From an uncultured Bacilli bacterium (GTDB lineage Bacteria > Bacillota_I > Bacilli_A > RF39 > UBA660): a stretch of DNA of 64,000 bases. Where the stretch lies: positions 1 through 64,000 of the forward strand of contig CAKOHV010000005.1 in the NCBI GenBank assembly GCA_934086145.1. The letters run 5' to 3'. Below, one piece after another: positions 1 to 8,358 of this stretch. Positions within the stretch are counted from its first letter, which is position 1. Each line of letters opens with the position of its first letter. Under the pieces are notes generated by a model that saw only the letters and a list, made by a program, of their open reading frames with translations, was not told where the DNA came from and searched no databases. The translations under genes were made by a program, and so were the position numbers.

Positions 1-1
1 T

Positions 2-76
2 GGCTTCGCTGATTACCTAAGCAAACCTCTTAATAAAGAATTATTAAACGATACTATCTTAAAATATTTAAAGTAA
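2..76 (+). CDS. C-terminal end of a receiver-domain protein (cut by window edge)
   Basis: Only the last 24 codons are present. They read GFADYLSKPLNKELL followed by a short helix, which is the beta5-alpha5 end of a CheY-like receiver domain; the Lys-Pro of DYLSKPL is the conserved switch lysine motif. Such an ending is typical of response regulators and of hybrid histidine kinases. The next gene encodes an Hpt-receiver protein, so this is likely the kinase or regulator partner of the same phosphorelay. The rest of the protein lies upstream and cannot be judged. Confidence 0.6.
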   Translation, partial: GFADYLSKPLNKELLNDTILKYLK

Positions 77-114
77 TATGATATAATGGAGCTATTGAAG
101 ATAGGTGGTAGGAT

Positions 115-903
115 ATGAAAACAGTAGAGTTTTTAAAAGAAAATAATGTCGATATTGATAAAAGCCTTGAATTATTCGGTGATATCGCAACATATAACGA
201 AACTTTAATTGAGTTTCAAAGAGGAATAGAAGGTAAATTAGCTCGTATAGATAAATTCTATAAAGAAGGCGACATGCCTAACTATGCTATTTTAGTTCAT
301 TCCTTAAAAAGTGATTGCAAATACTTTGGTTTTACTAAATTAGCTGAAATTGCATATCAACATGAACTAGAAAGTAAAGCTAGCAATTTAAATTTTGTCA
401 CTCAAAACTATGATAACTTAGTAAGTGAAACGAATAAAATTATCAAACTAGTTAATACTTATTTAAGTGATGAAGAAGAAAATGTAAATACAGCTAACCC
501 AAGTAGTATAAGTGGGGATAACATCATCTTAGTTGCTGATGATTCAGAAGTTATTCGTATCTTTGTTAAAAAGATATTTAATGAAACATATCAATTAGCT
601 TTCGCTGAAAATGGTGATGAAGCCTTAAATATTATCAAAGAACATCAAAATAATAATAGTATTAAAGCTATTTTATTAGACTTAAATATGCCAGGAACCG
701 ATGGCTTTGCCGTTTTGGAATATTTAAAACAAAATAATTTATTTAGTAAAATGCCGGTAACTATTATCAGCGGTGATTCTTCAAGCGAAGCTATTAATCG
801 TGCTTTCACTTATGGAATCGTTGATATGTTAAACAAACCATTTAGTGAAGCGAAAATTAAAGATGCTGTTGAAAAAACAATAAATCAAGCTAGTCATTCC
901 TAG
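115..903 (+). CDS. Hpt domain-receiver domain phosphorelay protein
   Basis: A 262-residue cytoplasmic signalling protein. Residues about 1-118 form a helical Hpt domain with the phosphoacceptor motif HSLKSDCKYFG (His62). Residues about 135-258 form a receiver domain with acidic pair Asp142/Asp143, phosphoacceptor Asp189 in LLDLNMPGTDGF, Ser219 and Lys241 before Pro. No DNA-binding output domain is present, so it probably passes phosphate on or acts by protein contact. It follows a truncated receiver protein by 38 bases, suggesting one phosphorelay operon. An AGGTGG/GTAGG ribosome site precedes the ATG and a strong terminator follows. Which kinase feeds it is not visible. Confidence 0.85.
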   Translation: MKTVEFLKENNVDIDKSLELFGDIATYNETLIEFQRGIEGKLARIDKFYKEGDMPNYAILVHSLKSDCKYFGFTKLAEIAYQHELESKASNLNFVTQNYDNLVSETNKIIKLVNTYLSDEEENVNTANPSSISGDNIILVADDSEVIRIFVKKIFNETYQLAFAENGDEALNIIKEHQNNNSIKAILLDLNMPGTDGFAVLEYLKQNNLFSKMPVTIISGDSSSEAINRAFTYGIVDMLNKPFSEAKIKDAVEKTINQASHS

Positions 904-924
904 CTTTTTCTCATGTCTACCACC

Positions 925-952
925 AAAAAATCACCAATTACGGTGATTTTTT
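925..952 (+). terminator. Rho-independent terminator after the Hpt-receiver gene
   Basis: The inverted repeat AAAAAATCACC / GGTGATTTTTT has a short loop and its 3' arm ends in a T run. It closes the phosphorelay operon. Confidence 0.85.
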
Positions 953-974
953 CATTTAACATCAATCCTATATT

Positions 975-1676
975 TTATTCGGTTTTTAACTTTAAACAAA
1001 AACTACTTATTAAATTTCTAATCTTTCGATATGCCTCGGCAAATAAATAAGAGTCCTTTATTTCAATTCCTTTTTTAAACATCTCATTAATTTCTAAAAA
1101 ACGCTCATCCTTTAAAATATCTTTCGCATTATAATTTAATTCTTTCATCGTCTCATAAAGTGGTCTGACTAAATTTACAGCAATTTGCTTAATACAACAT
1201 TTATAATTCTTCTTATTAACAATATTTAAACTATCATACAAATCAAGAATATTACTATCATCTATTATATCTTGAATATCTAGTATAGTTTTAATTATTT
1301 CCTCACTCTTTAAAATATTACAATATTCATTTATAAAACTATTTTCAGCATAATTACTATATAATTTATTAATTTCACAAGTTAATGTTTCTAATATTTC
1401 TAAACTATTAGTTTCTTCTTTTATATAAAAAGTATAATATTCATTATCTTTTGCTACTAAAATATTTGAAGAAAAAGTAGAAGGAACCATTGCCTCTAAA
1501 GCTTCTTGAACTATGATAATTTTGTTAAATAAGTTTTCTATTTTTTCATTTTCCTTATAATAAAGGGTCATGCCAATGTTGATTAATTTTAAGTAACTAC
1601 CATAAAGGGAATTATCACTGTTGTACTCATCTAGAATTCGATTTATAACATAATTTTTTGTATTTTTTCTACTCAT
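975..1676 (-). CDS. hypothetical protein, 233 aa
   Basis: I do not recognise this protein. It is predicted to be cytoplasmic and largely helical, has no signal peptide or membrane segment, and is rich in Asn, Ile, Lys and Glu. Two neighbouring cysteines (KCCIKQ) lie near residue 160. The gene stands alone on the minus strand between two plus-strand operons, with its own consensus-like promoter and a good GGGAGG ribosome site. It has normal codon use for the window, so it is probably a real gene rather than a remnant. Confidence 0.6.
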   Translation of the reverse strand: MSRKNTKNYVINRILDEYNSDNSLYGSYLKLINIGMTLYYKENEKIENLFNKIIIVQEALEAMVPSTFSSNILVAKDNEYYTFYIKEETNSLEILETLTCEINKLYSNYAENSFINEYCNILKSEEIIKTILDIQDIIDDSNILDLYDSLNIVNKKNYKCCIKQIAVNLVRPLYETMKELNYNAKDILKDERFLEINEMFKKGIEIKDSYLFAEAYRKIRNLISSFCLKLKTE

Positions 1677-1702
1677 AAATATTGCCTCCCTTGGTTAGCT
1701 GT

Positions 1703-1731
1703 ATACTAACGCAAAAGACCATAAAGGTCAA
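1703..1731 (-). promoter_or_regulatory. sigma-A-type promoter for the 975-1676 gene
   Basis: Reading the minus strand, TTGACC and TAGTAT are separated by 17 bases. GGGAGG and the ATG lie a short distance downstream. A small GACC/GGTC inverted repeat overlaps the -35 box and could be an operator, but it is short enough to be chance. Confidence 0.5.
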
Positions 1732-1832
1732 ATTTAACTACTAAAATTAAAAAAGCAAAGTTTTACGTCTAATAAAAAGCAAAATAGTTAAAAAAATTAA
1801 AATTTATAGTATAATTATATTAGGTGATTATC

Positions 1833-2918
1833 ATGAAAATTATTGTATCAGCTGGGGGGACCGGAGGACATATTTATCCGGCCCTTGCTATAATTGAAAA
1901 ATTTAAGGAACATGAAAAAGATCTTGATATTTTGTATATTGGAACTCACAATCGTATGGAAGCTGAACTAATTCCTAAAAGAGGGATTAAATATGAAAGT
2001 CTCGAAATATATGGTTTTTCCAAAAGCAATATCGGTTTAGACATTAAAAATGTTTTTTTAATTAAAAAAGCTTATCAAAAATGTCTTAAAATTATGCGTG
2101 AATTTAAACCTGATTTAGTTTTAGGAATTGGTGGCTATGTTACTTATCCGGTCATTAAAGCCGCTTCTAAATTAGGTATTAAGACCTTTATCCATGAACA
2201 AAATTCTCATCCTGGCAAAACCAACTTAGCTTTGCAAAAAAAGGTCGATTTAATTGGTGTTTCCTTCAAAGAAACCATTTCTAATTTTACTAAAGCCAAA
2301 GGGGAAGTCTTTTATTCTGGTAATCCTTGTGGTGAAAGTGCTTTAAAAAAACAACCTATGTCTAAATCTAGTGTTGGCTTAGATGAACATAAAAAACTTA
2401 TCGTTGTTGTCGCTGGCAGTCTTGGTTCATCTACTGTAAATGAAAAAATGGCTGACTTTCTAAATAAAGTAAAAGATAAAGATTACCAAGTTTTATATAT
2501 TACTGGTAAAAGTTTATATGAAAAATTCATTTCAGAACATCAATTTCCGAGTAATGTTAAAGTCTTACCATATCTAGACGACCTACCGGCTTTATTAAAA
2601 AATGCCGACTTAATAATTACCCGTGCGGGAGCTTCCACAATGAGTGAAATAATCTCCTTAACCTTGCCAGCTATTTTTATTCCATCCCCATATGTAGCCA
2701 ATAATCATCAATACTATAATGCTCTTGAATTAAAAAATAATCATGCGGGAGAATTAATTGAAGAAAAAGACTTAACTTCGGAAATTTTAATTAAAAAGAT
2801 AAACGATATCTTACTTGATCCAATAAAATACCAAGAGATCAAGAATAACTTAAGTAAAATGAGCATGAATAATAGTAGTGAAGTAATATATAATAAATTA
2901 AAGGATTTGATAAAATGA
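1833..2918 (+). CDS. murG: MurG, lipid II synthase (UDP-GlcNAc transferase)
   Basis: MurG transfers GlcNAc from UDP-GlcNAc to lipid I on the inner face of the membrane, giving lipid II for peptidoglycan. The 361-residue protein starts with the MurG glycine motif SAGGTGGHIYPALA and carries the C-terminal donor-binding motif RAGASTMSEI near residue 265, in the usual GT28 two-domain layout. A longer reading from GTG at 1824 is possible, but that GTG is part of the AGGTG ribosome site; the ATG at 1833 has ideal spacing. The stop overlaps the murB start (ATGA), so the two are translationally coupled in a wall-synthesis operon with divIB. Confidence 0.95.
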   Translation: MKIIVSAGGTGGHIYPALAIIEKFKEHEKDLDILYIGTHNRMEAELIPKRGIKYESLEIYGFSKSNIGLDIKNVFLIKKAYQKCLKIMREFKPDLVLGIGGYVTYPVIKAASKLGIKTFIHEQNSHPGKTNLALQKKVDLIGVSFKETISNFTKAKGEVFYSGNPCGESALKKQPMSKSSVGLDEHKKLIVVVAGSLGSSTVNEKMADFLNKVKDKDYQVLYITGKSLYEKFISEHQFPSNVKVLPYLDDLPALLKNADLIITRAGASTMSEIISLTLPAIFIPSPYVANNHQYYNALELKNNHAGELIEEKDLTSEILIKKINDILLDPIKYQEIKNNLSKMSMNNSSEVIYNKLKDLIK

Positions 2919-3817
2919 TAAACGAACTAAGAAATTATGCTGAAGTAATTGAAAATGCTTCATTAACTAAATATAATACTTTTAAAATAGGGGGCAACGC
3001 TCGTTACTTAATATTCCCCAGTTCTATTAATGACTTAATTTCTATTTTAAAATTATTAGACGAACATCATCTTAAATTTTTTGTTTTAGGTAATGGTTCT
3101 AATGTTGTTTTAAATTCTAAATTCTATGATGGAGCAGTGATTAGTCTTCGTCATCTTGAAGGAATTGATGTTAAACCAGAAATGAATATGGCTTATGCTG
3201 AGGCTGGAGCAATGCTTCCTAAACTCGTTATTGAAAGTACTAACAAAGGTCTTACCGGCTTAGAATTTGCCGCTGGAATACCTGGTACTGTCGGTGGTTC
3301 CATTTATGGTAATGCCGGGGCTTATAATGCCTGTATTATGGATTATGTTGAATCAGTTACCGTTATTGACTTAACTGAAAATTTCAAAATAAAAATTTTA
3401 GAACATGAAGACATTTCTTACAAATATCGTACAACAATGTTTAAAGAGAATAAAAATTATATAATTGTTGCTGCTAAATTTTATTTAAAAAAAGGCGAAA
3501 AGAAGAGTTCTTTAGAAATCATGGAAGATCGTAAACGTCGTCGTCTATCTTCACAGCCACTAGAATATCCGTCAGCCGGCTCTGTCTTCCGTAATCCAGA
3601 AGGCGACTACGCAGGGCGTTTAATCGAATCATGTAATCTTAAAGGAACCAACATCGGCGATGCTTATGTCAGTGAAAAACACGCAAATTTCATTATCAAC
3701 AAAGGTCATGCGACTAGTCAAGATGTTCACGATTTAATCTTGTTAGTTCATGATACTGTATTGCAAAAAACCAACGTTGACATGGTTATCGAACAAGAAT
3801 TTATCGGTTGGGAGTAG
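2915..3817 (+). CDS. murB: MurB, UDP-N-acetylenolpyruvoylglucosamine reductase
   Basis: MurB is an FAD enzyme that reduces UDP-GlcNAc-enolpyruvate with NADPH to UDP-MurNAc. The 300-residue length and motifs match the Gram-positive type IIb form: the FAD-binding segment FVLGNGSNVV near 65, AAGIPGTVGGSIYGNAGAY near 120-140, the catalytic serine segment YPSAGSVFRNP near 220, and HANFIIN near 255. It overlaps murG by four bases and precedes divIB by five, so all three are one transcript. Confidence 0.95.
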   Translation: MINELRNYAEVIENASLTKYNTFKIGGNARYLIFPSSINDLISILKLLDEHHLKFFVLGNGSNVVLNSKFYDGAVISLRHLEGIDVKPEMNMAYAEAGAMLPKLVIESTNKGLTGLEFAAGIPGTVGGSIYGNAGAYNACIMDYVESVTVIDLTENFKIKILEHEDISYKYRTTMFKENKNYIIVAAKFYLKKGEKKSSLEIMEDRKRRRLSSQPLEYPSAGSVFRNPEGDYAGRLIESCNLKGTNIGDAYVSEKHANFIINKGHATSQDVHDLILLVHDTVLQKTNVDMVIEQEFIGWE

Positions 3818-3822
3818 TCTAA

Positions 3823-4590
3823 ATGGCTCAAAAAAACAAGAAGAAAAAAAGAAAATTAAGAGTCAAAATTTTATTAAGAATCTTCCTTTTTCTTCTTATA
3901 GTAGCAGCAATCATCTATTATTTCTATAACTTAAAAATTCAAAATATTTATATTAAAGGTAATGATGTAACCAAAGATATTGAAATAATAAAAAAAGCCC
4001 AAATCGAAAATTATCCGGCTCTTTATCGTTTAAACCTAAAAAAAATCAAAAAAGATGTCGAAAGTTTACCGCTCATAAATAAAGCAACTATTAAACGAAC
4101 TCCTTTTGGTAAAATTACCATTACCGTTACCGAAGAAAAAGTTCTATTTTACTATAAATATGCTAATAAAGTAGTCACTTCTAAAGGTAATCTTGTGGTT
4201 GATGATAATAAATATCAAGGACTTCCTACCTTAATTAACTTTACGCCCGATACAATCTTTGAAGAACTAGTTAAAGGCCTTAACAAACTTGATCCCAATA
4301 TTATTCCGATGATTGATAGCATCGAGTATACACCATTTAAATCAAGTGAAGGTAAAGTAATTGATGATACCCAATTTAAACTAATTATGAATGATTTAAA
4401 TACAGTAATAATTGATACGGAAAATATTAAACGTTTAAACCAATACAATGATATATATGTTTCTCTAAATATGGATGTTACAAAAGGCATTTTATATCTT
4501 GATACAATAACTGAAGAAAATATTCTTTTTGAAAGTTATGATTCCATAAATAAAAGTACACCAGAAGAACCGGAGCAACCAACACAATAG
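3823..4590 (+). CDS. divIB: FtsQ/DivIB-type cell division protein
   Basis: This is a bitopic membrane protein of the divisome. A very basic cytoplasmic N-terminus (MAQKNKKKKRK) leads into one transmembrane segment at about residues 15-36. A POTRA domain follows (about 38-105, starting LKIQNIYIKGN, with a TITVTEEK strand), then the beta domain. The Thr/Pro/Glu-rich tail is short. The position directly after murG-murB is the classic dcw-cluster location of ftsQ/divIB. Divergence from model proteins is high, so the assignment rests on architecture and context. No ftsA or ftsZ follows here. Confidence 0.8.
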   Translation: MAQKNKKKKRKLRVKILLRIFLFLLIVAAIIYYFYNLKIQNIYIKGNDVTKDIEIIKKAQIENYPALYRLNLKKIKKDVESLPLINKATIKRTPFGKITITVTEEKVLFYYKYANKVVTSKGNLVVDDNKYQGLPTLINFTPDTIFEELVKGLNKLDPNIIPMIDSIEYTPFKSSEGKVIDDTQFKLIMNDLNTVIIDTENIKRLNQYNDIYVSLNMDVTKGILYLDTITEENILFESYDSINKSTPEEPEQPTQ

Positions 4591-4602
4591 GGGGAAAATA
4601 TT

Positions 4603-5244
4603 ATGAATTACGAAAAAGAAATGAACCAAATAATTGCTAACATTATAGCCGAGCATCAAACGCCGTCTTTATTGCTACATAGTTGTTGTGCTCCCTGTAG
4701 TTCGCACGTTATCAAAACTTTAACACCATATTTTAATATAACTATCTTATACTATAATCCCAATATTGAACCTTATGAAGAATATTTAAAGAGAAAAAAT
4801 GAAGAAATTCGTTTCATAAGTGAATTTCCTCACCAAAATCTCTTAGATATTATAGATTGTGATTATGATAATAATCTTTTTCATCAAGTAACCAAAAATA
4901 TGGAACGCGAAAAAGAAGGGGGACCACGTTGTAGCAACTGCTTTTACTTAAGATTAAATAAAACTGCCGAAACGGCCCAAGCCGGTCACTATGATTACTT
5001 TGCGACAACATTAACTGTTAGCCCTTATAAAAATAGTCAAAAAATTAATGAAATAGGGTATATGGTCGCTGAAAAGCACCATGTAAAATACCTTTGCTCT
5101 GATTTTAAAAAGAAAGATGGTTACAAAGATAGTATCAATTTATCTAAAGAATATAACTTATATCGTCAAGATTATTGTGGTTGCATCTATTCCTATCAAG
5201 AACGCCAAGCCAAAATCAAAGAACTTGCCGAAAAGCAAAAGTAG
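4603..5244 (+). CDS. queH: QueH, epoxyqueuosine reductase
   Basis: QueH performs the last step of queuosine synthesis in tRNA, reducing epoxyqueuosine with an Fe-S cluster; it replaces QueG in many Bacillota. The 213-residue protein has the family hallmarks: HSCCAPCSSHV (Cys28, Cys29, Cys32), YYNPNIEPYEEY, GGPRCSNCFYLR, the TTLTVSPYKN segment, and the C-terminal YCGCIYS. It is 12 bases downstream of divIB with a GGGGGA ribosome site and ends the operon at a strong terminator. Confidence 0.93.
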   Translation: MNYEKEMNQIIANIIAEHQTPSLLLHSCCAPCSSHVIKTLTPYFNITILYYNPNIEPYEEYLKRKNEEIRFISEFPHQNLLDIIDCDYDNNLFHQVTKNMEREKEGGPRCSNCFYLRLNKTAETAQAGHYDYFATTLTVSPYKNSQKINEIGYMVAEKHHVKYLCSDFKKKDGYKDSINLSKEYNLYRQDYCGCIYSYQERQAKIKELAEKQK

Positions 5245-5274
5245 TTTTAGTTTTTTTCTAAAACTACTTTTTTT
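5237..5274 (+). terminator. terminator after queH
   Basis: A 14-base inverted repeat (AAAAGTAGTTTTAG / CTAAAACTACTTTT) followed by T residues ends the murG-murB-divIB-queH operon. Confidence 0.85.
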
Positions 5275-5377
5275 AGTCTAACCAAGGCCGGCTCCTAAAG
5301 AATGTTCTTTAAATCTAATTAATTTCATTATTTTAAAATCAATCTTTTAAACCATAAACAACTTCTTTTATCTGCCA

Positions 5378-5401
5378 AACAAAAAGAGCCTATTGCTCTT
5401 T
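5378..5401 (-). terminator. terminator after gatD (minus strand)
   Basis: On the minus strand AAAGAGC and GCTCTTT flank a five-base loop and are followed by TTGTTT. The stem overlaps the end of gatD. Confidence 0.6.
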
Positions 5402-6112
5402 ATGGAAATTATTCAAATATTCTTGATAAGCTTTATAATCAAGTGTCTTTCTCGTACTTTTTTTATACTTTATATCTAATTGCTTACAAATTTCTTTAAC
5501 AAAATATTCTGTTAGATAAGGATTTCTCACTAAAAGTGGCCCTAAAAGATAAGTTGCCATAAAATTATCTTTATGGATTCCTTCCGTTTCAGCAACTAAG
5601 TCATAACTATTACCGGTAATAACTTTAAATAGGGGATAAGCATTATCACTCATTAAACACATTCTATTTTGAAAACCAATTACTTTTTCGGAAATTAGAT
5701 CAGTTTCAAAGTATTGTTCTCCAACAATTCGTTCTTTATTTTCGCGACATTTAAAGTCAAATATTTTTAGAGCTTCTTTAAAACTTCCATCTAAGTATTC
5801 AATTCGTTTACCAAATAATTCTAAAGCATTGCCTGTCATTAAGAAAAACTTGTGATCAGCGATAGCTTTTTCTATTGCTTCTTTATACTGCAAAAAATCT
5901 TCTAAAACAATAACTTGATTTTCTTCGCTGCCCATTCCCATATAATAAAAATCGTATTTTTCAAGATCTATTTTGTCTCCCACGGTTAAAAAGTGTATTT
6001 CAACCTTTATATCTTGATCTTCTAATTTGTTTAAAAAGTATCTTAAATTACCATTTTCACCGTATAAATTCATTAAATCATAATATAAGTGAGCTATTTT
6101 AAACGTTTTCAT
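5390..6112 (-). CDS. gatD: GatD-like subunit of the MurT-GatD lipid II amidating complex, catalytic residues apparently missing
   Basis: GatD normally is a class I glutaminase that feeds ammonia to MurT for amidating the D-Glu of lipid II. The fold and length (about 240 aa) fit: HLYYDLMNLYGENGN at the start, the GMGSEENQ segment, and a C-terminal TYLLGPLLVRNP. However, the usual CGGYQ nucleophile turn reads MTGNALELFG, with no Cys, and the usual His in TYLHGPLL is Leu. Both catalytic residues therefore look lost. It overlaps murT by 14 bases. The ATG at 6112 is chosen over the one at 6121 because AGAGG lies at proper spacing only from the former. It may be a structural or regulatory partner, or MurT may use free ammonia. 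Confidence 0.8.
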   Translation of the reverse strand: MKTFKIAHLYYDLMNLYGENGNLRYFLNKLEDQDIKVEIHFLTVGDKIDLEKYDFYYMGMGSEENQVIVLEDFLQYKEAIEKAIADHKFFLMTGNALELFGKRIEYLDGSFKEALKIFDFKCRENKERIVGEQYFETDLISEKVIGFQNRMCLMSDNAYPLFKVITGNSYDLVAETEGIHKDNFMATYLLGPLLVRNPYLTEYFVKEICKQLDIKYKKSTRKTLDYKAYQEYLNNFHKEQ

Positions 6113-7454
6113 TATTATCATCCTCTATCATTTTCTTGATTTTAGCGGTCATATCAAAGCAAACCATTGTATAAATATCACCAGTACTTTTAGTTTTAAC
6201 TAAGTTTAATAAGTTTTCTAAATCATCAACTAAAATAACTTTGTCTTTATCAATATTAGCTAATTCCAATCGCAAAGCCACATCATATCTAAATCGCCCA
6301 ATGCAAAATATTTTATCAATTTTTTTATTATCTAATAACTCAAAGTTAACATCCCATAGCCAAGATAAATCATTGTAGTGATATCTTCTTGATACATTAT
6401 CAAAGCCTAAAATAACCGTTTTAGTTCCATTTTGATTGACAATATATTTCATTGATTGATAATAACTTAAATTATTTTCATTTTTACTTTCTAACATCGT
6501 TAACTTACGACCAGCCAAGATTAATTCTTTACCACGTTTACTTTGTTGCTTATCTTGATTAATAGCTTGTAATATTGCCTCATCACTTACGCCAATACTT
6601 TTACATAAGGCAAAAGCTGCTACTGTATAATAAACGGCATACAAGACATCTTTATTTAAATATAAGTCTAAACCATTTACTTTCATACTATTTTTCTTAT
6701 AATTTACATCACTAGCCAAGTAATCAACATCCCCACGGGCAAAGCTACAATTTGGACAAGCATAAGAACCAATATGACCATATTGATAAAAATCGTATTT
6801 TAACTTAGTATGACAAAAAGGGCAGTAGGCATAGTCAGTTGCTTCTAAAGTTCCTTTCGTATAACTATCAGATACTTTATCTAATCCATAGGTCACAACT
6901 TCGCCCTTATGTTTATACTTTAATCTATTAACTAATGGGTCATCGGCATTAATAACTAATTTAACTCGTTCATCAATCGCTTGTAAAATATCTTTAAAAA
7001 CTATATCTGGATGTCCATTACGAGCTGGTTGATCCCTTGTGACATTAGTAAGTACTAAATGAGACATTTTATTCTTTTGAAAAATCAATTTTAAATGTCT
7101 TTCATCACATTCTAATAATAATACATCATGCATAAATTTTCCTGTTTTATCACAGTTATTCAAAATTAAAGTTGTTGCGGCTAAAACCCCGTTACTTCCA
7201 CTTTGGTTATAACAAACATCATATCCTGCATCAACTAAAATATGATTTATTAAATCCGTTGTTGAGCCCTTACCAGAAGAGCCAGTTACCGCTATAACAA
7301 GTTTCGGATATTTAACCTTATCCAAAACATCCTTTTGTCCTAAAATATCATAAACAAAATGTCCCGGATAAACCGATCCGTTTTTTCCAAATAACTTACA
7401 AACTTTTGTTACTAATTTGTTAATAAATACTGCTGTTTTAACTTTCACATCCAT
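6099..7454 (-). CDS. murT: MurT, lipid II isoglutaminyl synthase ATP-dependent subunit
   Basis: This Mur-ligase-like protein activates the alpha-carboxyl of D-Glu in lipid II for amidation. It has the ATP P-loop TGSSGKGSTTD near residue 60, a Mur ligase central domain (NVTRDQPARNG), and a four-cysteine zinc ribbon (CPFCHTKL ... CPNCSF) near 213-236, characteristic of MurT. The C-terminal DUF1727 domain carries DLSWLWDVNFE, the segment that in studied MurT supplies an Asp to the GatD active site. About 451 aa, normal length. The start at 7454 has AGGTG at good spacing; ATG 7457 is too close. It is followed by gatD in the same operon, opposite to the murG operon. Confidence 0.92.
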   Translation of the reverse strand: MDVKVKTAVFINKLVTKVCKLFGKNGSVYPGHFVYDILGQKDVLDKVKYPKLVIAVTGSSGKGSTTDLINHILVDAGYDVCYNQSGSNGVLAATTLILNNCDKTGKFMHDVLLLECDERHLKLIFQKNKMSHLVLTNVTRDQPARNGHPDIVFKDILQAIDERVKLVINADDPLVNRLKYKHKGEVVTYGLDKVSDSYTKGTLEATDYAYCPFCHTKLKYDFYQYGHIGSYACPNCSFARGDVDYLASDVNYKKNSMKVNGLDLYLNKDVLYAVYYTVAAFALCKSIGVSDEAILQAINQDKQQSKRGKELILAGRKLTMLESKNENNLSYYQSMKYIVNQNGTKTVILGFDNVSRRYHYNDLSWLWDVNFELLDNKKIDKIFCIGRFRYDVALRLELANIDKDKVILVDDLENLLNLVKTKSTGDIYTMVCFDMTAKIKKMIEDDNNENV

Positions 7455-7577
7455 CACCTTTAGAAAGATTATACCAAATCAGGCTTTTTTTTAAAAGAAA
7501 ACCAACTAATTTTGACATGATTTGTCGAAAGTATAGTCAAATTTCTTGAAGTTTGTTAAATTATAGATGGTGATAAA

Positions 7578-7805
7578 ATGGAAATATATTATAGAAATAA
7601 AAAATTATTTGTTGATATTGACGAGGCCATTAACCTCCAAACTATTACAGGCTTAAAAAGTAAAATGTATAATATTATCAATATGTATGCTATAAATGAT
7701 GTTGTTTTAAATATCTTAACTGATACCCATTTTGACCAAAAACTTCTCGATGATTTAGTAGCTGATTACTCTAGTCGTTACAATGGTCATATTAAAATTA
7801 AATAG
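7578..7805 (+). CDS. small hypothetical protein, possibly STAS-like
   Basis: A 75-residue acidic protein with the predicted order strand-helix-strand-helix-strand: KLFVDIDE, a long helix, DVVLNILT, another helix, then GHIKIK. This resembles a short STAS (anti-sigma-factor antagonist-like) fold. The phosphorylatable DSS motif of SpoIIAA is absent (DTHFDQ at the equivalent place), so a kinase-regulated role is unlikely. A GGTGAT ribosome site precedes the ATG. Real gene likely; function unknown. Confidence 0.5.
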   Translation: MEIYYRNKKLFVDIDEAINLQTITGLKSKMYNIINMYAINDVVLNILTDTHFDQKLLDDLVADYSSRYNGHIKIK

Positions 7806-7869
7806 TATAAAAACTACAAATACAATTAAAAATATAGTATAATAATATAGGATTAAGGGGCAGTCTATT

Positions 7870-8358
7870 ATGCAAAGAATTTTTATTTATATAAGTTTCA
7901 TTCCTTGGCTATTATATTATACTTATCAGACTAATTCATGGCTTAGTATCTTACAAAATAAGCAAATTAACCTTACGTGGTTGAAAAAAAATATTTTTCG
8001 TTCTTTTTCCTTAAGCGAAATTGCTTTATACCTAACTTTCTTTTATTTTACGGTACATTATCATCGCTCTCAGGAAATTTTTCTTGTTACAACTATTTTA
8101 TTTTTTCTAATTAATCTATATCTACTAGTAAGTAAGTTAGAATTTAAAAAAAAGAATTCTGAAGTAAATCAGAAAAACCTAGTAGTTTATTTTCTTCTAA
8201 TATTAATTACATTAATTCCTTTTACTTACTATGTTTTTAGTAATAATTACACTATAACATATTATATATTGTTTTTTTATAGCCTTTTTACTTTCCTTTT
8301 TGTTCTTTTCATCAAGACATTCCTAGAATTTTTGAAAAATAATGGCTTCAAATTATAA
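7870..8358 (+). CDS. integral membrane protein, unknown
   Basis: 162 residues, mostly hydrophobic and aromatic, with four or five predicted membrane spans (about 5-22, 50-70, 72-92, 108-127, 131-153). It overlaps the next gene (rqcP-like) by 17 bases, so both are probably cotranscribed. In B. subtilis ylmH sits beside the YggT-like membrane protein YlmG, but this protein does not clearly show YggT motifs. Family not recognised. Confidence 0.55.
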   Translation: MQRIFIYISFIPWLLYYTYQTNSWLSILQNKQINLTWLKKNIFRSFSLSEIALYLTFFYFTVHYHRSQEIFLVTTILFFLINLYLLVSKLEFKKKNSEVNQKNLVVYFLLILITLIPFTYYVFSNNYTITYYILFFYSLFTFLFVLFIKTFLEFLKNNGFKL

